Below, one piece after another: positions 36,452 through 46,006 of a stretch of 64,000 nt of DNA. This DNA is from CBDCUW01 sp965222745 (GTDB lineage: Bacteria > Planctomycetota > Planctomycetia > Pirellulales > Pirellulaceae). Location of the stretch: NCBI GenBank assembly GCA_965222745.1, contig CBDCUW010000005.1:3286001-3350000 (forward strand), read 5' to 3'. Both the position numbers and the translations under genes were made by a program. Numbering within the stretch: the stretch's first letter is position 1; every line of letters begins with the position of its first letter. The notes below the pieces were generated by a model that was not told where the DNA came from, ran no database searches, and saw only the letters and a list, made by a program, of their open reading frames with translations.

Positions 36452-39400
36452 TCTTCGTGGTGGGTCTTCCAGACCTTGCCGGCAAAGTCGGTGTGCTCGG
36501 TTTTGCGGCCAAGCAGGTCATACACAAAGGATTCGGTGGCCGCCTCGGTCGTGCCAGGGGCTTCGACGTGGGTTTTCACCAGTCCGCGATCGGTGTAGGT
36601 CCACTGCCGGCGTGCTTTTTGATAGCCGCCGCTATCGCCTGAGTCGAAGTAACGCGGTGAGCGGACTTCGGTCACGTTGCTTCCATCGTCATAGTCGGTT
36701 TCGGTGCGCAGCGCCAGAGCGGTTGAAAGATTCGATAGTGTTGAGCGATTCGTATAGTCGGCATCGGCAATGATGGCGGTTTGCCGGTTGCGGCTGTCAT
36801 ATTCATGCTTGGTCGCCATGTTGCGGCCGTCATGGGTGCGTTCGACATTGCCCACCGCATCAAACACCGTATCGCTGATGAGGTAATCGGCATTGGCGGT
36901 GAAGTCGCGTGTTTTGTTGATCACCGCATCAAAATCGGCCAGTGAAAATTCGGTCGTCGTGCCGGTGACGCTGCGGATCAGCCGCCCGTCGGTGGCGTCA
37001 TAGGCGAAATAGGTGTTGCGGCCGTGGGCGTCTTCGCTGCTGAAGAGCTTGTTGTCGACATAGGTCAGTTCGCTAGTGAGCGATTCGCCGCTACTGGTAT
37101 GAACGGTCGTTTCGACGCGGCGACCGCGATAGTCGTAGACGTAGGTGGTTTTGGCACCGGCCCGAATGCTTGTCACCGGCTTATTGGTGCCGTCGAGATA
37201 TTCCCAGCTTTCGGTGAGAGCGAGTTCCGGCGTCGCCGTTTCGGTGGTGCCATCCATCTGGGCCGCGGCGGAGACCCGCTTGGTCAGCCGGTCGGCATCG
37301 TCATATTCATAGGTCGTCACCACGCCCATGCGATCGATCGTCTTGACCAACAGCCCGGTCGAATTGCCGGTCGTTCCATAGACTCGCTTGAAAGTGCTGC
37401 CATCGTCGTAGAGCGTACTGATCAGCCGGTGGCGGCCATCGTAAAAATACTCGATGACGTGATCGGCCGGATCGGTCACCGTGTCGAGCCTTCCGAGCGA
37501 ATCGTAAGTGAATTCGGTTTCCGGGCGGATGCCGCCGCTGGTGTCGGCCGGGCCGGTGATCTTGCTCAGCAAATCGTCGCCGTTATAGGCGTAGTCGGTT
37601 TCGTTACCGAGCCAATCGATCACCTTGGAAAGCTTGTCGGTACCATTGCCGGAGGCATGATACTGCCACTCCATCTTGGCATAGTCGGCCGTTTGCACAT
37701 CGTCGCTCGCACAGCGATCGTAGGTGACCGAGCCGTAGGGATCGATCGTCGGCGTGTTGGAGGTCGAATCGGTCAAGCCGACTTCCACCTTGGTTCGTCG
37801 CCCCTTGCTGTCGTAGCTGGTCAGCGTCACGTTGCCGTTGCGATCACGGTATCGAGTCACCTGGTTGCGGGAGTTGTAACAATAGGCTTCCAGCGTATCG
37901 TCTTCGTAAACCGTCATTGTCCGGTTGCCGAGCGTATCGTAGCTGTGCGTTCGCTTGATGTCCCGCTCGTCGATCACTGAATCGGGCCGGCCATGCAAGA
38001 GTTCGGTCATGTTGCCTTCGTAGCGGACGTAAGAAGATTCCACCGTGCCGGTGACGTCGTAATTCTCCTCTTGCTGGTCGTAAGAAATCGTCCAGCCATC
38101 CTTGTAGTAGCGTTTGGGAATGGCGTAAGTCGTGCCGCTTTGAGTGAGCAGGTGGAGTTCGGGCCTGACCATGCCGGCTCCTTCATAGACGGCGGCATAC
38201 ACATCCCACGTTTCCGAATCGTCTTCAATGAAGGAGAAATACGACACTTCATTTTCGCCATTTCTCACCACGCGGGCCACGCCGACCGTGGTCGGCACCA
38301 CCGTGCCGTTGACCGTGGCGACCGAGCCGACCAAATTCACCTTTTTGTGCCGATGCATGGGCGGAGCGGCCAGATCGTCAATCGACATTTCGATCAAACC
38401 GTTTTGTCCGGCTGCATAGCTGAAGGTGCTGGTCGTCTGGTCGGGATACTCCACCTCGCTCAGGAAACCGCCGCCGTAGCTGTATTCAATGTCGCCGCCA
38501 CTTCCGGGAAGTGTCACCTTGCTGATCACCCAATTGCCCGCTTCCTGCTGCGTCTTGTAGGTGAAGGTCAACGTGTTCCCCAAGGCATCGGTCACCGTAT
38601 CGATCTGCCACTGCCTGGAGGGTGACGCATCAATTTCGGTTTGCGTCCAGGTCTTGTAGGTGATCGTGTAGCCGGTGCCGTCGACATTGCGTGCTTCGAT
38701 CAATCGTCCGTCGGGCGGATGATTGTTTTGCACATTCCAGCTGGAATCGGCTTCGGCCAGGATCAGCTCAAACAGAAACCAGCTATCGTCGAAATTGTAG
38801 ACCTTGGCATACTTGGCTCCTGGGAAATTCAGGCTCGTATCAACCCCTTCGATACCGTCGGCCGGATCCATCTGATCATCGAGAATCTCGACGCGGTCGA
38901 CATGCTGACGCTCATCGGGCAGCAAGATATTGTCGTCATCCCACTGGAAGTTGAACCGGGCCGAGGTCGAGGGCACGGTCAAAAACGCCCAGGTATGGCC
39001 ATTCAGATCTGAACCGCCCAGCGCATGACTGTCATAGGTGTAAACACTGTTGAAGGCATTGGTATCCATCCTGAGCCGCAAATCGAAATTGGTGACCACG
39101 CCCTGGCCAAGCCCGCCGGCAACAAAGAACTCGCGGCTGCGGTGAAAGCGTTTGAGTTCCAATGTCGAAGTGGCAATACGAGGCACATCGACGCCCCAGT
39201 GGATGTAGCTGTGAAAGGAATCATCGATGTAAGAGCCGGTCTTGGTGACGAAGTCTTCGCAGACATCGCATGATCCAGGATTGATGCTGGGTGAGGAATC
39301 GCTTCGGTTCTCACCGCCACCGGCTTGATTCTCACCACCGCAAGTGACGCAGCTTCGATTGGCCCCAGCAAGATTCGGCGGCGGCGCCGCACCGCCGCCG

Positions 39401-39693
39401 CCGGACTTCTTACCGCCGGCCCCGGACCCTTCGCCAACGCCAAAGCCCGAATCACTGGGACCAGAAGACGACGACACATCGCCGGGGCATGGGTGACGCC
39501 CGAAGCAATGAATAAACGGGTCGTCGCTGGCTTGTTGGACCGCGTCATCAGGATCGATATACGGACCATTGTCGCTTTGAGCAATGTTCCTCATCCACAT
39601 CACTAACGCGGCAAACATGAAACAACGCAGAGAAGAATTGTGCCGGATTGCCAGCAATCCAAGCATACACAGCCAAACCGTCCACCTACCCAT
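36289..39693 (-). CDS. RHS/YD-repeat protein, N-terminal part (frameshifted near 36424)
   Basis: About 1134 codons from the ATG at 39693 (GAGGG 8 nt upstream; an upstream GTG at 39708 is weaker). The N-terminus has hydrophobic segments (WTVWLCMLGLLAI, CFMFAALVMWM), then a Gly/Ser/Pro-rich low-complexity stretch with CVTCGG and CDVCED pairs, a DUF6531-like region (VDVPRIATSTLELKRFHRSR) and YD repeats. The real reading leaves this frame after DCCGQVTATE: one missing A in a run (AAA at 36423-36425, read on the minus strand) shifts to the frame of the C-terminal part. Codons after that are noise. Either a sequencing slip or a true inactivating mutation. The whole would be about 2160 aa. Confidence 0.85.
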   Translation of the reverse strand: MGRWTVWLCMLGLLAIRHNSSLRCFMFAALVMWMRNIAQSDNGPYIDPDDAVQQASDDPFIHCFGRHPCPGDVSSSSGPSDSGFGVGEGSGAGGKKSGGGGAAPPPNLAGANRSCVTCGGENQAGGGENRSDSSPSINPGSCDVCEDFVTKTGSYIDDSFHSYIHWGVDVPRIATSTLELKRFHRSREFFVAGGLGQGVVTNFDLRLRMDTNAFNSVYTYDSHALGGSDLNGHTWAFLTVPSTSARFNFQWDDDNILLPDERQHVDRVEILDDQMDPADGIEGVDTSLNFPGAKYAKVYNFDDSWFLFELILAEADSSWNVQNNHPPDGRLIEARNVDGTGYTITYKTWTQTEIDASPSRQWQIDTVTDALGNTLTFTYKTQQEAGNWVISKVTLPGSGGDIEYSYGGGFLSEVEYPDQTTSTFSYAAGQNGLIEMSIDDLAAPPMHRHKKVNLVGSVATVNGTVVPTTVGVARVVRNGENEVSYFSFIEDDSETWDVYAAVYEGAGMVRPELHLLTQSGTTYAIPKRYYKDGWTISYDQQEENYDVTGTVESSYVRYEGNMTELLHGRPDSVIDERDIKRTHSYDTLGNRTMTVYEDDTLEAYCYNSRNQVTRYRDRNGNVTLTSYDSKGRRTKVEVGLTDSTSNTPTIDPYGSVTYDRCASDDVQTADYAKMEWQYHASGNGTDKLSKVIDWLGNETDYAYNGDDLLSKITGPADTSGGIRPETEFTYDSLGRLDTVTDPADHVIEYFYDGRHRLISTLYDDGSTFKRVYGTTGNSTGLLVKTIDRMGVVTTYEYDDADRLTKRVSAAAQMDGTTETATPELALTESWEYLDGTNKPVTSIRAGAKTTYVYDYRGRRVETTVHTSSGESLTSELTYVDNKLFSSEDAHGRNTYFAYDATDGRLIRSVTGTTTEFSLADFDAVINKTRDFTANADYLISDTVFDAVGNVERTHDGRNMATKHEYDSRNRQTAIIADADYTNRSTLSNLSTALALRTETDYDDGSNVTEVRSPRYFDSGDSGGYQKARRQWTYTDRGLVKTHVEAPGTTEAATESFVYDLLGRKTEHTDFAGKVWKTHHEDCCGQVTATETHSVTARSPAVMQVEERCTRQRSKPILLTRPRWATRSMPKPTAK

Positions 39694-40076
39694 CGCATTG
39701 GCCCTCACCGCGAAAGGAAAAGATCAGCCGAAAAGATTTGTTTGCCCCAACGTGCCCGATCGTGTTGATCTTGGAATCACCCCGAGACAAGCTTCTTCAA
39801 CGATACGGCGGACAAGACACCCATCAATGAGAACAATTCGCACGTCTTTTCGATCTTCGAAATTTTTTCGAAGAGCACCTTTTGGCACATGAGCGCATGT
39901 TATTGCCACTACTGGAGTAACAACGAAAACCAGGACTGAAGACGTGACACCTGATCCGGTGTTGCAGGGAACTGCAAACCGCGACATGCACCCTTGCCAG
40001 GTCGCATTGGACACCTGGGCAGCAACCCAAAGGGGGACAGGTCAATGCCTAAACTGGAGAACCTGGTGATGTTCAG
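39694..40076. other. Gene-free region upstream of RHS gene
   Basis: 383 bp between the RHS start and the end of a sulfatase gene. A 96-codon minus-strand frame (39724-40014) exists but shows no motif, ribosome site or sensible composition, so I do not call it. The RHS promoter should lie here. A GGGGGACAGGTCAATGCC motif near 40033 resembles the tag-like debris often seen beside REP-associated elements; that reading is weak. Confidence 0.35.
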
Positions 40077-42104
40077 CTAGTTGCTCGTTGCTTTGGGCCA
40101 GCGGAGGAGAACTTGTTCGTCCTTTCCGAGCAATCGCAGATTGGCAATGGTTGCTTCGCCAGGCCCGTCGCCGATGTCGATTCGTAGTTGCTGAAGACGC
40201 TGTTCTTTTGCAATCTCGATGCTGAAGTCTTGCCAACTGGCGCTCGATTCGACCGGAAACTTCACTCGTTCACCTCGTGGCAGAATTATCTTTGGATCGG
40301 TCGTAAAAAAGACTTCACCATTGACTTTGGCTTTGCTCATGAGCTTGAACGCGACCCGATAGGGTCCATCCGGCAATCGGATTGCTCGCAAGTCGATCGC
40401 GATCCCCGGATCATCGCCGGTGAATTTCAACCGCAATTCGTTTTCGACAATCTGCATCTCCGTGTTCTTGCGAGCACGAATCTTGAGTGCTCGACCGGAC
40501 GGCGCGGCGGCGGAGTTGCGTGTATTTTTTTTGCGAGCATAGTCATCGGGAGTTGTCGCCTCGAAATTCGTCCACTCGCGATGACGATGCGGCAAAACGG
40601 ATTCCTTCACGGGAGTTCGCGAATTGGCCGGGGCATGCAGGACGTTCTTCGCCATGTCGTGCCACATGGCAATCATCGCCTTCAGTCGTTCGGGCTCCGC
40701 GCCGGCCAGGTTGTTTCGTTCCGAACGATCTTCGGCGACGTTGTAAAGCTCCCACTCGGCACTCTGAAAACTTACCAGTTTCCAATCGCCGTCTCGAAGG
40801 CCACGATCACTGGCAAACAGCAAATGAATGGGCGGACGTGTTTCGGTTGGCTTGCCTTCCAATGAAGGCTTCAATGACACGCCCGACACCGGACGAAGTT
40901 CGCGGCCTTCCCATGATCCGGGTATCCTGCTGTTGGTGACATCGGCCAACGTGGGCAGGACGTCGATCAGGTGAGCCGGCTGGTCGACAATCGAACCGTT
41001 GGCTAGCTTCAATCCTGCGGGCCAATGAACAATGGCCGGCGTCGCAATCCCGCCTTCAAACTGGTTTTGTTTGTAGTAACGGAAGGGACTATTCCTGGCC
41101 CACGCCCAACCGGTCGAATCGCCAAGAGAGTCATTGGCGTTCGTTGGTTCGATATCTAGTCTTGGTTTTCGGCGATCGTAGGGGCAAGCTCCGTTGTCAG
41201 AGACAAACAGGATCAGTGTGTTGTCAAGTTCGCCGTTCATCTCCAAATCGGCAACAAGCCGTCCAACTTCCTGATCCACTCGGTCAATCATCGCAGCCAA
41301 CGTCGTCATCCGATTGGACTCGTAGTCCCGCTTCCATGTCTCCAGATCATTCCATGCCGGTATATGCTCTGGCCGGGAACTGGGTGTCAGCGAATCGGGC
41401 AGGATTCCCAACCGCTTCTGCTTCGCAATCCGCGCATCGCGAACGGCATCCCATCCGTGTTGGTACTTTCCTTTGTACTTCGCATAGTCTTCCGGCAACG
41501 CATGCAGCGGAGCGTGCGGCGCGTTGAACGCGATGTACAGGTACCACGGCTTGCCGGATTGCCGGGCCTGCCGGAGGAACTCCAACCCGAAATCGACATT
41601 GGCCACCGTGGTATAGAAATCTTTGTCGGGTACAGCCCACGCTTTTCCGTTCAGGCGAAACGTGTTGTCGCCGGAAAAGTAGTTGCAGGCCCCGCTAAGG
41701 TGGCCGAAATACTTCTGGAAGCCGAAGTCTGTCGGCTGCTTTTTCAAATGCCACTTGCCCGTCATCGCGGTGAAATAACCAGCATTACCGAGCACTTCCG
41801 CCGACGTCACTGCATGAGAGAGCGCGGTATCACCGGCGGCGATGCAATATTGCCCGGTCAACAACGAAACTCGCGACGAATGGCATTTCGCGGTGTTGTA
41901 GAACTGCGAGAACCGAGCACCATTTCTTGCCAGGGCGTCCAGATTTGGCGTGTCGATTTCGCCGCCATAACAACCAACGTCGGAGAACCCAAGGTCATCG
42001 ACCATGATGACAACGACATTGGGACGCTCGGCGTGGCATGGATTGCAAATCAGCATCAAGCCGGGCAAGAAAAACAGGATCAGGCCCGGCAGTATTTGTC
42101 TCAT
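40077..42104 (-). CDS. Arylsulfatase-family sulfatase with C-terminal beta-sandwich
   Basis: 675 aa, signal peptide (ends near NPCHAERP). Sulfatase active-site elements: metal-binding Asp36-Asp37 in VDDLGFSD, formylglycine motif C74-H-S-S-R (serine-type variant of CxPSR), K117-W-H119 and SDNGACP for the second metal side. Catalyses sulfate ester hydrolysis after Cys74 is converted to formylglycine by an FGE or anaerobic enzyme, not present in the window. The last ~130 residues (ELRLKFTGDDPGIAIDLRAI) form an extra all-beta module, perhaps glycan binding. Last gene of a minus-strand run; 19 bp after the next sulfatase. Confidence 0.93.
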   Translation of the reverse strand: MRQILPGLILFFLPGLMLICNPCHAERPNVVVIMVDDLGFSDVGCYGGEIDTPNLDALARNGARFSQFYNTAKCHSSRVSLLTGQYCIAAGDTALSHAVTSAEVLGNAGYFTAMTGKWHLKKQPTDFGFQKYFGHLSGACNYFSGDNTFRLNGKAWAVPDKDFYTTVANVDFGLEFLRQARQSGKPWYLYIAFNAPHAPLHALPEDYAKYKGKYQHGWDAVRDARIAKQKRLGILPDSLTPSSRPEHIPAWNDLETWKRDYESNRMTTLAAMIDRVDQEVGRLVADLEMNGELDNTLILFVSDNGACPYDRRKPRLDIEPTNANDSLGDSTGWAWARNSPFRYYKQNQFEGGIATPAIVHWPAGLKLANGSIVDQPAHLIDVLPTLADVTNSRIPGSWEGRELRPVSGVSLKPSLEGKPTETRPPIHLLFASDRGLRDGDWKLVSFQSAEWELYNVAEDRSERNNLAGAEPERLKAMIAMWHDMAKNVLHAPANSRTPVKESVLPHRHREWTNFEATTPDDYARKKNTRNSAAAPSGRALKIRARKNTEMQIVENELRLKFTGDDPGIAIDLRAIRLPDGPYRVAFKLMSKAKVNGEVFFTTDPKIILPRGERVKFPVESSASWQDFSIEIAKEQRLQQLRIDIGDGPGEATIANLRLLGKDEQVLLRWPKATSN

Positions 42105-42123
42105 GACTCTTTCTCATTTCCAA

Positions 42124-43476
42124 CTATTCGAAACCTTGTTTCCAACGACCGAATTCATCGATAAGTCGTTTGGTTTGTTCCGGGTTTTGGTCGGCGAGGT
42201 TGTTGGCTTCGGCGATGTCGCGACGCAGGTGGTAGAGCTGCCATGGTTGGTCCGGTTTTTCTCGAACGATTTTCCAATCGCCCATTCGCAGCGCCGCGTG
42301 AGACCGAAAGGCAAAGTAAAGCGAGCGATGGGGACTTGGTCGGCCTTCCAACAAGACGGGCAGCGGATCTTTTCCGTCGAACTTTCGATCGGCCGGCAGT
42401 GTTGCTCCACTGAGCCGCGCGCAGGCTGTCATCAGATCGGGTGACCAAAGGGGCTGGTCTGACACGCTGCTGGCGGGAATCTGACCAGGCCACTTGGCGA
42501 TTGCGGCTACGCGAATGCCTCCTTCCCAACAAGTCACTCCGCCATGCCGCAGCGGCTCGTTGGAACCAACGTCGATTCCTTTTCGCCCCAATCGAAAGGC
42601 GCCGTTGTCGGAATAGAAGAAAACAAACGTCTGTTCAGAAACGTCTGCTTCTTCCAACGAATCGAGCACACGGCCGATCGCTTCGTCGAGCGCTGTCACC
42701 ACTGCCGCGTAACGGCGCCGCGGATCGGTTTCGTCGGGTGACAATCCGTAGACCTCGAAAGCTCGGTCGGGAGCCTGCCAAACATTCGGTTGCCCCGGCT
42801 GTTTGTTTTTGGCGTTCGGAAAATGGGGCGCGTTGAACGGCAGGTAACAGAACCAAGGTTCGGAACGCTTTGATCGGCGCGAAATGAACTCGATCGCGGC
42901 GTCGGCAAACAGATCGGTGGAGTAGGTACCGTCGGCGTCAAGTTCCGAAGTTGCTCGGTACAGATCGCGTTTGCCTTTGTAAATGTGATGGTAATAATCG
43001 ATGTTGCCCGAAGCATGTCCGACGAATTCATCGAAACCTCGCTCGGTCGGCCGTGATCCCGGCGCGAATCCAATGTTCCATTTTCCGAAACATCCGGTCG
43101 CGTATCCCGCCTTTTTGACGACTTGGGGGATCAAAATCTCTTCGTGACGAAGCCCCACGCCATAGTTGCCTTCCAGACCGGGAAGCTGATTGACCAGCCC
43201 GTGACGATCAGCGACCCTTCCGGTCAACAGGCAGGCTCGCGATACCGTACAAGTGGACGAAGCGGTGTAGAAATCGGTCAGCCGCACACCTTCGCGGGCA
43301 AGCCGATCAAGCCGTGGGGTGAGAATCGTCGACTGGGGGTTGTAGCAGCGCAGATCCCCGTAACCAAGATTGTCGGCCGTGATGATCAGAATGTTGGGCC
43401 GATCGCCGGCGGCGGCCCCCGCCAACAAGACGACGGCCAGAAGCGAAACCAGCGCGGATACGACGAAGGACCTCAT
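42124..43476 (-). CDS. Sulfatase-family protein with atypical active-site residues
   Basis: 450 aa, signal peptide (ends near AGAAAGDRP). The fold is clearly sulfatase (PNILIITADNLGYGDLRCYN, YSDNGAFRLG, WEGGIRVAAIAKWPG), but three hallmark positions differ: Asp35-Asn36 instead of DD, C76-T-V-S-R with Val where Pro/Ser/Ala is usual, and K132-W-N134-I-G instead of KWHLG. It may be a subfamily with another substrate, or not be converted to formylglycine. Three nt after the stop of the cyclase-like gene and 19 bp before another sulfatase gene, so clearly one operon. Exported. Confidence 0.9.
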   Translation of the reverse strand: MRSFVVSALVSLLAVVLLAGAAAGDRPNILIITADNLGYGDLRCYNPQSTILTPRLDRLAREGVRLTDFYTASSTCTVSRACLLTGRVADRHGLVNQLPGLEGNYGVGLRHEEILIPQVVKKAGYATGCFGKWNIGFAPGSRPTERGFDEFVGHASGNIDYYHHIYKGKRDLYRATSELDADGTYSTDLFADAAIEFISRRSKRSEPWFCYLPFNAPHFPNAKNKQPGQPNVWQAPDRAFEVYGLSPDETDPRRRYAAVVTALDEAIGRVLDSLEEADVSEQTFVFFYSDNGAFRLGRKGIDVGSNEPLRHGGVTCWEGGIRVAAIAKWPGQIPASSVSDQPLWSPDLMTACARLSGATLPADRKFDGKDPLPVLLEGRPSPHRSLYFAFRSHAALRMGDWKIVREKPDQPWQLYHLRRDIAEANNLADQNPEQTKRLIDEFGRWKQGFE

Positions 43477-43479
43477 CCT

Positions 43480-44688
43480 TTAGAGACACCGTTTCAGAGT
43501 CATCAGCGCAAAAGCCGTTCCATAAGGTTGATGATAGTCGTAGAGCGGATAGTCCCACCACGAACCATCCTTTTCTTGCCGGTCAAGCATCAGCTTCGCC
43601 AACAGCGGCTTGTAAGGAGGCTGGTCCGCTTCGGGCAACTGCTCCAGACTCAGCGCCGCGTAATAGTGGCCGTAGTAGTAAAAGTATCCGGCGACCTGCA
43701 TCCACGATTCATGCGGAATCGGCCGCTTCCTGCCGATATCCAACCAGCCGTTGCGGACGTACAGGCGGTACAACCAGTTCTTGACCACGTTGTCGGTGAT
43801 CGTTTCGTCTCCCCAAGCCCGCAGTGCACAATTGCAACACTGCGTTCGTCCCAAGCTGCCGCCGGGACGATTGATGCCGCGCATCGCCTGGTACTTCAAG
43901 TACTCGCCGTAGACATAACTGAAGTCGCGTTTCCGTTGCCTGTTGGTCGCCGCGATCGCCCGGCGGACAACTCGATCGGGCGGCTTCAGACCAAGTTCTT
44001 TTGCTTCGTGTAGTGCGATCAACACCGTTCCGTTGACGAAGCTGATCGAACTGGACGTCGGCTGATTGCCTTGATACCGAAAGTCGTAGTATCCCCAACC
44101 GCCGTCGACCGATTCGTATCGCTTCAGCATGTCAAACTGCGAACGAATCATCTGGGCGATTTCATCTTGCTTGGACTGGTTGCCTTCATGCCGGTGGTGA
44201 AGGCGAACCAAGGCTTGAATGGAATAAGCGTGTCCCCAGACGTTGTAGATGGCGTCGCCGGTAGCACGCCGCAGCTGGCCCAAGTGATCCATCAACCACT
44301 TCTCCGCCCTGTCGATCGCGGCCGACGCGTCGGGATCATCCGGTGCGACTTCCAATAGCGCCGAAAGGCACAACGACGTGGTCGCTGCGCGAAAGGCGTG
44401 ATGGGCGCCGGGAACGGGCGCGTAAATGTTCAGCCCCTTGGTTCTGGTCGCCGATCCCCATGAGCCGTTCGGATTCTGATCCTGCAACAAAAACTGCACT
44501 CCGCGGCGAATCGACTCGGTCAACTCCGTCCCGCTGGGCGCATCGATTTCCGGAAGCTCCGGCGGCTGGCTGAAATCCAACGGATCGGCCAACACACCAC
44601 GACGACCGGTTGGATCAACCTCTTCCTGAGCAAATCCGGCCGGCATTTGCCAAATGCAAACCGACAACAGCAGCAACAACAATCGCAT
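43480..44688 (-). CDS. Terpene cyclase/prenyltransferase-repeat protein, secreted
   Basis: 402 aa from the ATG at 44688 (a TTG at 44703 is less likely), signal peptide MRLLLLLLSVCIWQMPAGFA. The body is an alpha-alpha toroid with squalene/oxidosqualene-cyclase-type repeats: GVQFLLQDQNPNGSWGS, ESVDGGWGYYDFRY, RQEKDGSWWDYPLYDYHQPY (QxxDGSW-type motifs). No DxDD catalytic motif is seen, and the signal peptide argues against terpene synthesis. Planctomycetes have many secreted proteins of this fold with unknown role. It is the second gene of the minus operon, 73 bp after the adaptor gene. Confidence 0.8.
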   Translation of the reverse strand: MRLLLLLLSVCIWQMPAGFAQEEVDPTGRRGVLADPLDFSQPPELPEIDAPSGTELTESIRRGVQFLLQDQNPNGSWGSATRTKGLNIYAPVPGAHHAFRAATTSLCLSALLEVAPDDPDASAAIDRAEKWLMDHLGQLRRATGDAIYNVWGHAYSIQALVRLHHRHEGNQSKQDEIAQMIRSQFDMLKRYESVDGGWGYYDFRYQGNQPTSSSISFVNGTVLIALHEAKELGLKPPDRVVRRAIAATNRQRKRDFSYVYGEYLKYQAMRGINRPGGSLGRTQCCNCALRAWGDETITDNVVKNWLYRLYVRNGWLDIGRKRPIPHESWMQVAGYFYYYGHYYAALSLEQLPEADQPPYKPLLAKLMLDRQEKDGSWWDYPLYDYHQPYGTAFALMTLKRCL

Positions 44689-44761
44689 GGCAGTACGGCC
44701 CAAAGTTCGATGAAACCCAATCGGAAGCGAAAAACCTGATCCTGATTCGTGACGTTTCGGA

Positions 44762-46006
44762 CTACTTCGCAGGAAACTCGATGCTGCAGCTCATTCCCGG
44801 CAAAATCGCAGGCCCAGCTGCCTTGGGAAGTTTTACCGACAGCACGCAGTCGTACTTGTTGCCGGCGTAAGGAACGGCCGAAACCGATTTGACGGTCGCC
44901 GAGATGTTGCGATCGGGATAAGCGGTTGCCTTGACTTTTCCCTTCGCACCAACGGTCACGTGCCGCAGATCCTTTTCTTGCAGATCGACACGAATCTGCA
45001 GCCGTCCGGGCTGGGCGATCGTCACCAAGACCTGTTTGCCGGTCACCGAAACACCTTCGTCCAAAGTGCTCGGTTTGTCACCAATCTTGCCACGGGCGAG
45101 TGTTCCGTGCATCACGATCCCTGCCTGTGGTGCCTGGATCACCAACTGTTTTCGTTCCTCTTGCAAACGTCTGAACTTCTCCTCTGCCTCCTTGAACTTG
45201 TCACGTTTCTGCTGCATTTCGATATCGCGTTTTTGTCGCGCCACGTTCAGATCGCGAGTCGCCTTGTCGTGGGCCAGTTGGGCACGAGTGAAGGCGTCCT
45301 GCTGTTCCGCCCGCGAACGAGGAATCGTCTGTCGAAGCGAACGCTCGGTGGAAATTTTCGTTCCCTTCAATCGAAACTGAGCATTTTCGACCGACTGTTT
45401 GGCCCGCTTCAAAACGATCTCTTCCGACTCCTCGGTCAGATCATCTTCTTTGTACATCTGTTCCAACTGAGTCAATTCCTCCATCGCATTGTCGAGCGAT
45501 GCCTGGGAGTTTTTCAAGCTGAAGCGGGCCGATTCGATTTGGCGTTCGCGATCGACCTGAACATAGTTGTCGAAATCTTGCCTGGCCTTCTGGTGGTTAC
45601 GATCGGCGGTAGCCTTTTCCAGTTTCTGTGTTTCTAAAAATTGGCGATACGCAAACTCCTCGTCTTTGAAGGTGAGTTCCGCCAGTCGATGGGCGGCGGT
45701 GGCGTCTCGGATCTGCTTGTCAACATCTTCGGTTTCAAACCAGACAACATTTTGGTCCTTGGTGACGGAAGTTCCGTGAGGCAAAATTTTCTTGATCTTC
45801 AGCGATTGGATTTCTTTGGTATCGGCCGACAACTTGTGAACATGGATTGCCTCAAAGACACCCGTGACGGTCACCATTTTTGGCTTCGCCTTTTCGGGCT
45901 TCGTATCGCTGGCCGACGCCTCCTCCTGGTCACCGCGCGTGGCCGAAACAGCGGAAACACAAAGTAGACACAAAAACAATCGAATAGGAAAAATAGGAAA
46001 CTGCAT
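44762..46006 (-). CDS. HlyD/RND-type periplasmic adaptor-like protein
   Basis: About 414 aa from the ATG at 46006, which opens a signal peptide (PIRLFLCLLCVSAVSATRGD). After a short beta part (VTGVFEAIHVHKLSADTKEI) there is a long coiled-coil hairpin (residues ~110-285, rich in K/E/Q), then a barrel part KQLVIQAPQAGIVMHG and VLVTIAQPGRLQIRVDLQEK, DRNISATVKSVS. That order is a membrane-fusion/adaptor protein. No inner-membrane pump gene follows; the partner must be elsewhere or the protein acts alone. First gene of the operon with the cyclase-like protein and two sulfatases; its start faces the divergent isomerase gene, with 287 bp between them. Confidence 0.85.
   Translation of the reverse strand: MQFPIFPIRLFLCLLCVSAVSATRGDQEEASASDTKPEKAKPKMVTVTGVFEAIHVHKLSADTKEIQSLKIKKILPHGTSVTKDQNVVWFETEDVDKQIRDATAAHRLAELTFKDEEFAYRQFLETQKLEKATADRNHQKARQDFDNYVQVDRERQIESARFSLKNSQASLDNAMEELTQLEQMYKEDDLTEESEEIVLKRAKQSVENAQFRLKGTKISTERSLRQTIPRSRAEQQDAFTRAQLAHDKATRDLNVARQKRDIEMQQKRDKFKEAEEKFRRLQEERKQLVIQAPQAGIVMHGTLARGKIGDKPSTLDEGVSVTGKQVLVTIAQPGRLQIRVDLQEKDLRHVTVGAKGKVKATAYPDRNISATVKSVSAVPYAGNKYDCVLSVKLPKAAGPAILPGMSCSIEFPAK

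Noticed and set aside
34099..39606. Many long plus-strand open frames opposite the RHS gene (for example 37024-37980)
   Set aside because: They are mirror frames of YD-repeat coding DNA with biased codons; the minus strand carries clear RHS motifs.
39724..40014. 96-codon minus-strand frame upstream of RHS
   Set aside because: No motif, no ribosome site, and composition unlike neighbouring genes; left as gene-free sequence.
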